Of a stretch of 18,533 nt of DNA, positions 5,268 through 11,969 are shown piece by piece. Numbering within the stretch: position 1 is the stretch's first letter; every line of letters starts with the position of its first letter. Origin of the DNA: CAZLQG01 sp964561655 (GTDB taxonomy: Bacteria; Patescibacteriota; Doudnabacteria; UBA920). The notes below the pieces were generated by a model. The model was given only the letters and a program-made list of their open reading frames with translations. It did not search any database and was not told the DNA's origin. The position numbers and the translations under genes are program-made. Where the stretch lies: assembly GCA_964561655.1 (NCBI GenBank), contig CAZLQG010000020.1, forward strand, positions 1 through 18,533, given 5' to 3'.

Positions 5268-6224
5268 TTGACGATGGAAAATAAATTTTTAAGGCCAACA
5301 GTAATAATATTGATTCTGGCAGGACTTGCCGGTTTTTTTGGCGTGAAAGATTACGAGCAGAAAAAAGAAAAGGACTTTAACAATAAAATAACCCTGCTGC
5401 AAAAACAAATTGCGGTCTTGCAGAAATCTTTCGAAGAATTTAGCGGTCAGCCGTTGCCGGAAGCTTTGCCTTCGCAGGAAATAACCCAGAGGGAAATTAT
5501 TCGGGAAAAATCACAGGAGGAATTATTAACATCCGCCGTAGCCAAAACCGCGCCGGCCGTAGCCTCAATCGTAATTTCCAAATACGTGCCGCAGCTGGAA
5601 ATTGTCTACGAAAATCCTTTCGGCGATGACCCATTTTTCAAAGATTTTGGTTTTCGCGTGCCTAGGTATAGGCAGAAAGGCGTGGAGAAGCAGCAGGTGG
5701 GCGCAGGGACAGGTTTTTTATTAACATCGGACGGTTATATCTTAACTAACCGCCATGTGGTAGCGGACACGGAAGCGGAATACACCGTGCTTCTCTCGGA
5801 CGGCTCGCAAAAGACGGCGGAGGTGGTTTATAAAGATTCCAGCCTAGATGTGGCGGTTTTGAAAATAGAAGGCAGTGGCTACAAAAGCGTGAGTTTGGGA
5901 AATTCAGAGCCGCTTCAGCTGGGCCAGACGGTGATTGCCATTGGCAACGCGCTGGGTGAATATAATAATTCGGTTTCTACAGGGATAGTTTCGGGGCTAA
6001 ACAGGAGCATAGAGGCGGCAAACAGCCAGGGCCAGCTTGAGGTGCTTAGCGGGGTAATTCAAACGGACGCGGCCATTAACCCCGGCAATTCCGGCGGACC
6101 GTTGCTTACCTTGAGCGGCGAAGTTGTCGGCGTGAATGTCGCGACCGTGATAAACTCCAACAACATTAGTTTTGCTATTCCTATTAATATGGTAAAACAG
6201 ATTATAGATACTGTAATCAAATAG
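5268..6224 (+). CDS. Membrane-anchored HtrA/DegP-like serine protease without PDZ domain
   Basis: A 318-residue trypsin-fold protease of the HtrA family. Residues 8-25 form an uncleaved hydrophobic anchor, followed by a short coiled coil (about 31-58) and a charged linker. The catalytic triad is intact: His163 in TNRHVV, Asp194 in SSLDVAVLKI and Ser275 in NPGNSGGP. The frame ends about 40 residues after the catalytic serine, at the point where HtrA proteins normally continue into one or two PDZ domains. A clear terminator follows, so this is a natural PDZ-less form and not a window artefact. It probably degrades or processes misfolded or exported proteins on the outer face of the membrane. 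The lack of PDZ suggests substrate choice by another route, perhaps the coiled coil. A chymotrypsin-like specificity cannot be read from sequence. Confidence 0.9.
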   Translation: MTMENKFLRPTVIILILAGLAGFFGVKDYEQKKEKDFNNKITLLQKQIAVLQKSFEEFSGQPLPEALPSQEITQREIIREKSQEELLTSAVAKTAPAVASIVISKYVPQLEIVYENPFGDDPFFKDFGFRVPRYRQKGVEKQQVGAGTGFLLTSDGYILTNRHVVADTEAEYTVLLSDGSQKTAEVVYKDSSLDVAVLKIEGSGYKSVSLGNSEPLQLGQTVIAIGNALGEYNNSVSTGIVSGLNRSIEAANSQGQLEVLSGVIQTDAAINPGNSGGPLLTLSGEVVGVNVATVINSNNISFAIPINMVKQIIDTVIK

Positions 6225-6250
6225 ATAAGCATAATTCACGGTAAATTATA

Positions 6251-6281
6251 CATCGGAACCTTCGGGGCCGGTGTTTTGTTT
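6251..6281 (+). terminator. Rho-independent terminator after the protease gene
   Basis: CATCGG pairs with CCGGTG (one G-T pair), enclosing a small internal loop and a CC-TTCG-GG tetraloop hairpin (6251-6273). The T-rich tract TTTTGTTT follows (6274-6281). It lies 26 bases after the stop at 6224, and the pilin promoter follows immediately. Confidence 0.8.
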
Positions 6282-6291
6282 GCGCAAAAGA

Positions 6292-6315
6292 TGGTATAAT
6301 AAGTTTGTTTGGAGG
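6292..6315 (+). promoter_or_regulatory. Extended -10 promoter and ribosome binding site of the pilin cluster
   Basis: TGGTATAAT (6292-6300) is an extended -10 element. No good -35 is seen upstream, which is expected for this promoter type and because the terminator occupies the space. GGAGG (6311-6315) lies 9 bases before ATG 6325. This supports 6325 as the true start; the longer frame from 6271 would begin upstream of the transcript start. Confidence 0.6.
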
Positions 6316-6324
6316 AAACAGGGA

Positions 6325-8136
6325 ATGAAACAGAAATTCAAATTACAAAAAGGCTTTTCCATAGTTGAGCTGATTATTACAATTGCTATTTTTACGATTC
6401 TGGCCGCCGGAGTTTTGGGCGCTTTTTTCGCGCTTTCTTCCAGCGTAAAAAAGGCCCGGGAAAAGACAGTGCTTTCTTCTTTGGCGACCAATTATTTGGA
6501 AATTGTCCGCAATATGTCCTACAGCCAGGTCGGAACCATAAACGGCAATCCTCCGGGGAACTTGCCTGATTTTACCAACGCTTTTGAAGAAAAAATTGAA
6601 GCTTTTTCTTATAAGATTTTTTATGAAGTAACTTACATTGATGATCCCTCCGACGGCACGATTCTACTGGGCACAGACCTTGAACCTAATGATTATAAGC
6701 AGGTTAAAATGAGCATCTTAAATGCGGCAACAAATCAGACCACTCATTTTTTGACCACTGTCGTACCTAAAGGCAGGGAAGGGCTCATCAACGCTGGCGC
6801 GATTCAAATCAAAGTCTTCAATGCCCAAGGCCAGTCGGTGGAAGGAGCAAATATTCATATTGAACATCCTCCTACTTCGCCGAGTTTAATTTTAGACAGA
6901 ACTAGCGATGCAAATGGGGAGTGGGTAGAAGTTGCCTTGCCGGCGGCAGTCAACAGCTATCGGATTGTTGTGACTAAAGATGGGTATTCCACGGACCGAA
7001 CTTATCCCATCACCGAGGAGAACCCCAACCCCGTCAATGCCGATGTTACCGTGGAAGACGGTAAGGTAAGCCTCGCGATTTTTTCCATTGACTTTCTTGC
7101 CAACTTGACAATTAAGACTTTGGATAAATTTTGCCAGAACCTCAGCGGAGTCAATGTTAATGTTCGGGGCGAAAAACTTATCGGTACCGCGCCGGAAGTT
7201 TTTAAATTTGATGAAAATTTCGTTTCCAGCGGCGGGCAAATTCTGCTTTCCGATATTGAGTGGGACACTTATACTCCGACTCTGCTTGTAGGCCAGCCTT
7301 ATATTGTCTACGGGACTTCGCCAATACAAAAAATTGACGTGCTCCCCGGCAGCAGCCAGACTTTTTCTATGATTTTAGGCAGCAATACCACGGCACACAG
7401 TCTTTTGATAATAGTTAAGGACAGCTCCGACGATGCCGCTTTGGAAGGTGCCAGCGTGCATCTGCGCAAGGGAGGAAGCGTACCGCAGGATTATTATGGC
7501 ATTACCGGCGGCAGCGTTTGGGCGTCTTATGACTGGACGGGCGGAAGCGGACAGGAATATTGGTCCACTACGACTCCCGACAGGTACTATCAGGACGACG
7601 GCAACATTGACGTAAACAGCGTACCCACCGGTGTGAGGCTTAAGAAAATTACCGGTAGCTATGTCTTAAGCGGCTGGCTGGAATCTTCAATTTTTGATAC
7701 AGGCAGCTTAGGCAGCAATTACACTACAATTGCCTGGGAGCCAACCACCCAAACCGCCGGAACTGAAATAAAGTTCCAGTTGGCGGCAAGCAATAATTTG
7801 GGAGGCCCTTGGGATTATGTTGGCCCGGACGGAACTGCAGGGAGTTTTTATGACGTTTCGGGCAATGATATCAGTTCCAATTTGGACGGAAATCGGTATA
7901 TTCGTTATAAGGTTTATCTTTCCACGGTTGATGACAAAAAAACCCCAATCCTCACTACGGTTAACCTTAATTACGTCTCCGGCTGTTTTACGCCCGGACA
8001 GGTGATTTTTACCGATTTAACTTTCGGCAATAATTACGATTTGGATGTTTCTTTGGCAGGTTATGTAACGGAAATTCAGAACAGTATTACAGTTTCAGGC
8101 CAGCAGGTTATTGAAATATTTTTAAATCCGCAATAG
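6325..8136 (+). CDS. Large prepilin-like protein with multi-domain exported part
   Basis: A 603-residue protein with a type III signal: a basic leader ending in KG, then F-S-I-V-E-L and a hydrophobic helix (residues 11-35). Cleavage by prepilin peptidase after Gly10 would expose methylatable Phe11, with the canonical Glu at mature position 5. The rest is far longer than an ordinary pseudopilin (about 150-200 residues). It contains carboxypeptidase-regulatory-like beta domains at about 158-250 (QIKVFNAQGQSVEGANIHI) and about 257-350 (LTIKTLDKFCQNLSGVNVNV). A third starts near 358 (SLLIIVKDSSDDAALEGASV) and seems to finish only at the C-terminus (TDLTFGNNYDLDVSLAGYV). Between these halves lies a Trp/Tyr-rich jelly-roll-like segment (about 385-550). 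It may be a tip or adhesive minor pilin. The next gene starts on the base after its stop, so the two are coupled. Confidence 0.82.
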   Translation: MKQKFKLQKGFSIVELIITIAIFTILAAGVLGAFFALSSSVKKAREKTVLSSLATNYLEIVRNMSYSQVGTINGNPPGNLPDFTNAFEEKIEAFSYKIFYEVTYIDDPSDGTILLGTDLEPNDYKQVKMSILNAATNQTTHFLTTVVPKGREGLINAGAIQIKVFNAQGQSVEGANIHIEHPPTSPSLILDRTSDANGEWVEVALPAAVNSYRIVVTKDGYSTDRTYPITEENPNPVNADVTVEDGKVSLAIFSIDFLANLTIKTLDKFCQNLSGVNVNVRGEKLIGTAPEVFKFDENFVSSGGQILLSDIEWDTYTPTLLVGQPYIVYGTSPIQKIDVLPGSSQTFSMILGSNTTAHSLLIIVKDSSDDAALEGASVHLRKGGSVPQDYYGITGGSVWASYDWTGGSGQEYWSTTTPDRYYQDDGNIDVNSVPTGVRLKKITGSYVLSGWLESSIFDTGSLGSNYTTIAWEPTTQTAGTEIKFQLAASNNLGGPWDYVGPDGTAGSFYDVSGNDISSNLDGNRYIRYKVYLSTVDDKKTPILTTVNLNYVSGCFTPGQVIFTDLTFGNNYDLDVSLAGYVTEIQNSITVSGQQVIEIFLNPQ

Positions 8137-8808
8137 ATGAATCAGTTTAGCAAAAAATACAAAAAATCAGCAAACGGCTTTATTTATTCTCGATGCGGTG
8201 TTGGGGTTGGTTTTACGCTCGTGGAGATGATTGTCGCTCTGTTCGGTTTTACCCTAATTGCCGTAGGCTTGATAGCCCTGGTGTCCAATATTTTCACTGC
8301 TTCAAGCCAGCAGGGGGGGCTTTTGGCCGTGGCTGACCAGGCCAGAAAAATAGCTTTTGGAATTGTTGACGAACTCCGCAATGCCCAGTCCTCTTCCACC
8401 GGCGCATATTCTCTGGCAACAGCGGGGAGCCAAACTCTGACTTTTTATACCAATCTTGATTCAGACAGCGCCGTTGAGAGGGTGCGTTATTTCTCGCAAA
8501 ACGGAAAACTTTATAAGGGCATTTTAAAACCCGAGGGCAGTCCGCTGGTTTATAATCCGGCCAATGAAAAAGTTTACGCAGCCCAAAACGACTTGGCGAA
8601 CGGCGCAAATCCAGTCTTTTATTATTATGATGGAGATTTTGACGGCACAAGTGATGATTATTTGGTCCAGCCGGTCAATGTGACTCAAGCAAAGATGGTC
8701 AAGGTTAAACTGGATATTTATAACAAGGCCGGAGTGAAAAACGTAAATACGTTTTCCGTTACTGCTTCGGGAGTGGTCAGGAATTTAAAGACGAATCTAG
8801 GGGATTAG
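8137..8808 (+). CDS. Prepilin-type protein (PilW/GspJ-like minor pilin)
   Basis: A 223-residue prepilin. The leader is unusually long (25 residues), ending in GVGVG before F-T-L-V-E-M, so Phe26 would be the mature N-terminus and Glu30 its Glu5. The hydrophobic helix spans about 26-50. The exported part has the small beta-rich layout of minor pseudopilins (QTLTFYTNLDSDSAVERVRYF, then GKLYKGILKP), resembling PilW or GspJ, whose domains also compare strand pairs of this kind. It starts directly after the stop of the large prepilin with no gap and is followed by a 132-base word-repeat spacer before the PilX-like gene. It probably assembles with its neighbours as a minor pilin complex that primes or tips the fibre. 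Confidence 0.85.
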   Translation: MNQFSKKYKKSANGFIYSRCGVGVGFTLVEMIVALFGFTLIAVGLIALVSNIFTASSQQGGLLAVADQARKIAFGIVDELRNAQSSSTGAYSLATAGSQTLTFYTNLDSDSAVERVRYFSQNGKLYKGILKPEGSPLVYNPANEKVYAAQNDLANGANPVFYYYDGDFDGTSDDYLVQPVNVTQAKMVKVKLDIYNKAGVKNVNTFSVTASGVVRNLKTNLGD

Positions 8809-8928
8809 AAAAAATTACTGATATCTAATGACTAATTTCTAATCAATTATAGAATAACTAATTTCAGAATTTAATCATTGGGCATTGATTCGGTATTAGG
8901 AATTGGTAATTAGAAATTTATTGACAAT
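8809..8928. repeat. Spacer of degenerate TAATTTCTAAT words
   Basis: The stretch between the second prepilin gene and the PilX-like gene is composed of repeated variants of one short theme on both strands: CTAATGACTAATTTCTAATC, CTAATTTCAGAATTTAATC, then the reverse sense GGTATTAGGAATTGGTAATT and TAGAAATTTATTG. It holds no reading frame, no terminator and no clear promoter; TTGACA at 8921-8926 has no -10 partner. Confidence 0.55.
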
Positions 8929-8940
8929 TTGAACACAAAC

Positions 8941-10365
8941 ATGTTGAACACAAAAAAAACACAATTACAAGTAGGAAGCCTTCTCATCTACAATCTCGTT
9001 ATTATTTTCATTTTAAGTTTGGTGCTTTTGAGCGTTCTGGCTTATGCCGCAATTCAGTTGCGCGTTATCAGAGGCAGCGTTAATAGGGAAATGGCGTTTC
9101 AAATTGCCGAAGCCGGAGCGAATTATTACCAGTGGCATTTGGCGCACTACCCTGCGGACTTTTGGGATGGCAACGCCTCCACCACGCCCGGGCCATATTT
9201 GCACGATTATATAGACAAAGACACTAACCAAAAAATCGGTGAGTTTAGTTTGGAGATTACCCCGCCCCTGGTTGGCTCAACCGTGGTTATTATCAAGTCA
9301 ATGGGTTATACCTTGGATAATCCTAGTCAAAAGAGAACAGTAGCAGTACGCTATGGCACGCCTTCTTTGGCCAAGTACGCTTTTTTGACCCAAAGCGACG
9401 TCTGGATAGGCGACACGGAAAGCGTAAGCGGCCTTCTTCACTCCAACGGCGGCGTGCGCTTTGACGGCACCGGCAACGCGCCGATTACTTCTTCCAAAAA
9501 CAATATTCCTCCCGGTCCGGGATATAAATGTTATCCATATCATGGCTGTAGCTCTCCTTATGAATGGAAGCCCGGGGTTTGGGGAAGCGCGGCCCAGCCA
9601 ACCAAAGATTTTTGGGAGATGGCCGTACCTGGCGTTCCTTTTTCCAGCATCACTTCTGACTTCCAGACCATAGAAAGCCAAGCGACAGGGCAGGCCAATT
9701 TGCCGACCACGCCATCCAACAGGCAAGGTTATTCTCTGGAGTTTAAACCCGACGGCACGGTTGATGTTTACGTAGTGAGAAATTTGCGTTCGCATGATTC
9801 GGGCAAGGATGTAAATAGTGTTTGGCACAGCGAAAATTTGGACTACAACCAGAGAATCTTCCAGTATAATATGCCAATCCCTTCAAACGGGCTGATTTTC
9901 GTAAAAGACAGGGTTTGGGTGGAAGGCACGGTAAAAGGCAGGGTAGTGGTAGCGGCTACTAAATATACCAGCGACCCTAGCAGTCAGGCCAGCATACTTA
10001 TTCCGAATAATATAGTTTATTCTGCCAAAGACGGCAGTGACAGCTTGGGGTTGATTGCGGAAAGGGACGTACTTATAACTTACTATTCGCCGAATAATTT
10101 GGAAATTAACGCCGCGCTGGTAGCGCAGAATGGCAGCGCACAAAGGTATTATTTTCCGGGTAATGTCAAAAACTCCATCAATATTTACGGAGCGGTGTTA
10201 AGTTTTGGCGTATGGACCTGGAGTTGGGTGGATGGCAGCGGCAATGTCGTTTCCGGATACCGCAACACTTATACAACCTATGATGCGAACTTACTTTACT
10301 CACCGCCGCCCAGTTTCCCTTTAACTACCGACGGCTACCAACAGATTAGCTGGGAGAGCGACTAA
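8941..10365 (+). CDS. PilX-like pilus assembly protein with large beta-rich domain
   Basis: The 474-residue product (ATG 8941; a TTG at 8929 would add four residues) starts with a short basic leader, Gly16-Ser, and a long hydrophobic helix (about 16-41). It then continues with RVIRGSVNREMAFQIAEAGANYYQW. The AFQIAEAG stretch is the hallmark of PilX-type N-terminal domains in type IV pilus systems. There is no Glu5 motif, which is also true of PilX/GspK-like proteins. The exported part has a middle section with CysX5Cys (KCYPYHGC), a possible disulfide loop. The C-terminal half repeats short strands (GLIFVKDRVWVEGTVKGRVVVAAT, then IYGAVLSFG) that look like a right-handed beta-helix, as in several PilX-like proteins. 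It is probably part of the same minor-pilin set as the two preceding genes. Confidence 0.75.
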   Translation: MLNTKKTQLQVGSLLIYNLVIIFILSLVLLSVLAYAAIQLRVIRGSVNREMAFQIAEAGANYYQWHLAHYPADFWDGNASTTPGPYLHDYIDKDTNQKIGEFSLEITPPLVGSTVVIIKSMGYTLDNPSQKRTVAVRYGTPSLAKYAFLTQSDVWIGDTESVSGLLHSNGGVRFDGTGNAPITSSKNNIPPGPGYKCYPYHGCSSPYEWKPGVWGSAAQPTKDFWEMAVPGVPFSSITSDFQTIESQATGQANLPTTPSNRQGYSLEFKPDGTVDVYVVRNLRSHDSGKDVNSVWHSENLDYNQRIFQYNMPIPSNGLIFVKDRVWVEGTVKGRVVVAATKYTSDPSSQASILIPNNIVYSAKDGSDSLGLIAERDVLITYYSPNNLEINAALVAQNGSAQRYYFPGNVKNSINIYGAVLSFGVWTWSWVDGSGNVVSGYRNTYTTYDANLLYSPPPSFPLTTDGYQQISWESD

Positions 10366-10392
10366 ATCATTTAAACATTTTAACATTTAAAC
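10366..10392. repeat. CATTTAAA-word spacer
   Basis: The short gap contains three variants of one word in a row: CATTTAAA, CATTTTAA and CATTTAAA, ending in CATG at the next start codon. It belongs to the same kind of self-similar spacer as other gaps in this window. No Shine-Dalgarno is present. Confidence 0.5.
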
Positions 10393-10761
10393 ATGAGTAA
10401 ACAGATTTTTATTATTTTATGCGTGATATTAATGTTCGCCGTTTGGCCGGGATCGTCTTTGGCGGTGAGGGCGGAGCCTGGGGATATACCTGAAAAAGTC
10501 CCTTTGTACGAAACTCCTTACGGTGTCGGGTTGAATTACAAAGGCAATTTTAATTATTCTTCGGACGGTCAGAGTCAAGCCGAAGGCGGTTCTTTGGACA
10601 ATGCAGCGGAGGCAGTTTATCAAGACGGGGCAGACGCAAGGACGGTTAAGCCCGAAAAAACCGTCCACATTTTTAGTTTTTGGTGGCTCGCCCTGCTTGC
10701 GCTTTTGGCAGCAGGCTTGGTAAGCTATTTTTATGTCAAAGGAAGGAGAAAGAAAGGCTAA
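10393..10761 (+). CDS. Small secreted protein with C-terminal membrane anchor
   Basis: I do not recognise a family for this 122-residue protein. It has an N-terminal signal peptide (about residues 1-26, cleavage plausible after AVRA). A polar exported segment follows, rich in Gly, Asn and acidic residues (about 27-92, with YKGNFNYSSDGQSQAEGG). Near the C-terminus lies a hydrophobic span (FSFWWLALLALLAAGLVSYF, about 94-113) ended by a basic tail (KGRRKKG). The layout of polar ectodomain, membrane span and Arg/Lys tail resembles sorting signals of surface-anchored proteins, but no LPXTG, PEP-CTERM or similar motif is visible before the span, so a plain type I membrane protein is the simpler reading. 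It follows the PilX-like gene by 27 bases and its last 29 bases overlap the next gene. It probably acts with the pilus cluster at the cell surface. Confidence 0.65.
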   Translation: MSKQIFIILCVILMFAVWPGSSLAVRAEPGDIPEKVPLYETPYGVGLNYKGNFNYSSDGQSQAEGGSLDNAAEAVYQDGADARTVKPEKTVHIFSFWWLALLALLAAGLVSYFYVKGRRKKG

Positions 10762-11947
10762 AAATTCTTGCGTTTACTGCGGTTCTAACCCTGTACCGCA
10801 TTTTGTTTATTGGTATTTTGAAAGCGCGGATATCCTACTGACCTTTGTGCGGCAGTTTTTGTTTTTTAATCCGGTTTTTAAATGGCTGAAGGTGGTCGGC
10901 CGTAAAACCAACCTTGGCTGGATTTTGGCAAGAGCGGGGATGGCTTTGAAGATCATAGGAGTCAATTCTGACATCAATAAATGCAAAGTGCCGAGAGCAA
11001 AAGTTTTGTGGGAAGAAGCAATTGAGCGCGGGATTGAGATGAGGGAACTGTTATTATTAGGAAAGCCGTTCGATGTTTATGTGGCTGAAAGCGAAAAGCG
11101 TAAAGCGAAAAGCGAAAAATTAGTTTTCAGCGGATTGCCGCGTTCGGCGGAAAGCGACAATCCCAGGCTGGATTTAATGGATGACAAAGCAATATTTAAA
11201 AAATGGCTGAAGGAAAAAAATTTGCCAGTGCCGGAAGGCAACAGTTGCTGGAATTTTTTTCAGGCAAAAAAAATTTTTTACAATATCCGCAAACCAGCTA
11301 TCGTAAAACCCAGATCCGGCAGCCGAGGCAGGCACTCAACAACTTTTGTTTACACGGAAAAAGATTTAAAAAAGGCTTTTAAAATAGCTAAAAAGCTTTG
11401 TCACTGGGTTATGGTAGAAGAGCAGCTTACAGGTCCAGTGTACCGCGCGACTTTAATTAATTTTGAATTATGCGGTGTTTTGCGCGGCGATCCGCCGCAA
11501 GTTACAGGCGACGGGGAGCATAATATCAGAGAATTGATAGATATTAAGAACCGGCAAAAAAATTCTAAAGTCAAGGAAATTATTTTTAGTAATGAACTTG
11601 AAAATTTTTTAGCAAAACAAAATTTAAAGTTATCGTCGATCCCAGCCCAGGGTGAGGTCGTAAATCTCTCCGAAAAAATCGGAGTGAATTATGGGGGAAG
11701 TTCCAGTGAAGATTTTGAAATTTGTCGTCCTGACAACAAAGAGTTATTTATTAAAGCGGCAAAAATTGTAAATGACCCCATTGTGGGATTTGATTTCATT
11801 ATTCCCGACATCGCAAAGTCGTGGAAAGAACAAAGATGCGGGTTTATTGAAGCCAACAGTTTGCCGTTCATCAATTTACATCACGATCCTTTGTACGGCC
11901 GTCCGCGGAACGTTGCGGCAAAAGTTTGGCAGATGATGGGGATGTAA
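10733..11947 (+). CDS. ATP-grasp ligase related to cyanophycin synthetase
   Basis: A 404-residue cytoplasmic protein whose residues about 148-400 form an ATP-grasp domain of the cyanophycin synthetase/RimK group. These ligases use ATP to join a carboxylate to an amine through an acyl phosphate. Visible elements are AIVKPRSGSRGRHST (189-203, nucleotide-binding lysine and glycine-rich loop), VEEQ (228-231), VTGDGEHNIRELI (257-269, as in CphA), GFDFI (352-356) and IEANSLPFINLHHDP (372-386, metal-binding Glu/Asn). The Mur-ligase half of CphA is missing. The N-terminal 110 residues, with CVYC (13-16), are a separate domain I do not recognise. Residues about 119-147 are a low-complexity insertion (see the repeat feature). 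ATG 10733 lies inside the preceding gene and has no Shine-Dalgarno, but no better start exists before the conserved-looking CVYCGSNPVPHF. The substrate is unknown. Confidence 0.72.
   Translation: MSKEGERKAKNSCVYCGSNPVPHFVYWYFESADILLTFVRQFLFFNPVFKWLKVVGRKTNLGWILARAGMALKIIGVNSDINKCKVPRAKVLWEEAIERGIEMRELLLLGKPFDVYVAESEKRKAKSEKLVFSGLPRSAESDNPRLDLMDDKAIFKKWLKEKNLPVPEGNSCWNFFQAKKIFYNIRKPAIVKPRSGSRGRHSTTFVYTEKDLKKAFKIAKKLCHWVMVEEQLTGPVYRATLINFELCGVLRGDPPQVTGDGEHNIRELIDIKNRQKNSKVKEIIFSNELENFLAKQNLKLSSIPAQGEVVNLSEKIGVNYGGSSSEDFEICRPDNKELFIKAAKIVNDPIVGFDFIIPDIAKSWKEQRCGFIEANSLPFINLHHDPLYGRPRNVAAKVWQMMGM
11088..11163. repeat. In-frame simple-word repeat plus hairpin inside the ATP-grasp gene
   Basis: Bases 11088-11130 are runs of AAAGCG/GAAAAGCG words, read as ESEKRKAKSEK. 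They are followed by an inverted repeat: GGATTG (11132-11137), CCGC (11138-11141), loop, GCGG (11147-11150) and CAATCC (11158-11163). The block sits in the variable linker just before the ATP-grasp domain and keeps the frame, so it looks inserted. Confidence 0.5.
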
Positions 11948-11969
11948 CACATAACACATATCGCGTAGC
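11948..11969. repeat. ACACATA-word spacer
   Basis: The gap before the glycerate kinase gene reads as two ACACATA words followed by TCGCGTAGCATGG. It is the same kind of self-similar spacer as at the other gene borders. No Shine-Dalgarno or promoter is visible. Confidence 0.4.

Noticed and set aside
5069..5284. A 71-codon frame across the spacer and the small basic frame.
   Set aside because: Most of it is the word-repeat spacer, the product has no protein-like pattern, and it overlaps the start of the protease gene in another phase.
6271..6324. Start of the large prepilin at 6271.
   Set aside because: It would lie in the terminator and upstream of the -10 element; ATG 6325 has a GGAGG and gives a normal prepilin leader.
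8809..8928. A CRISPR array or iteron origin, because of the repeated words.
   Set aside because: Repeat units are degenerate, of uneven length and without unique spacers of constant size; no cas or replication gene is nearby.
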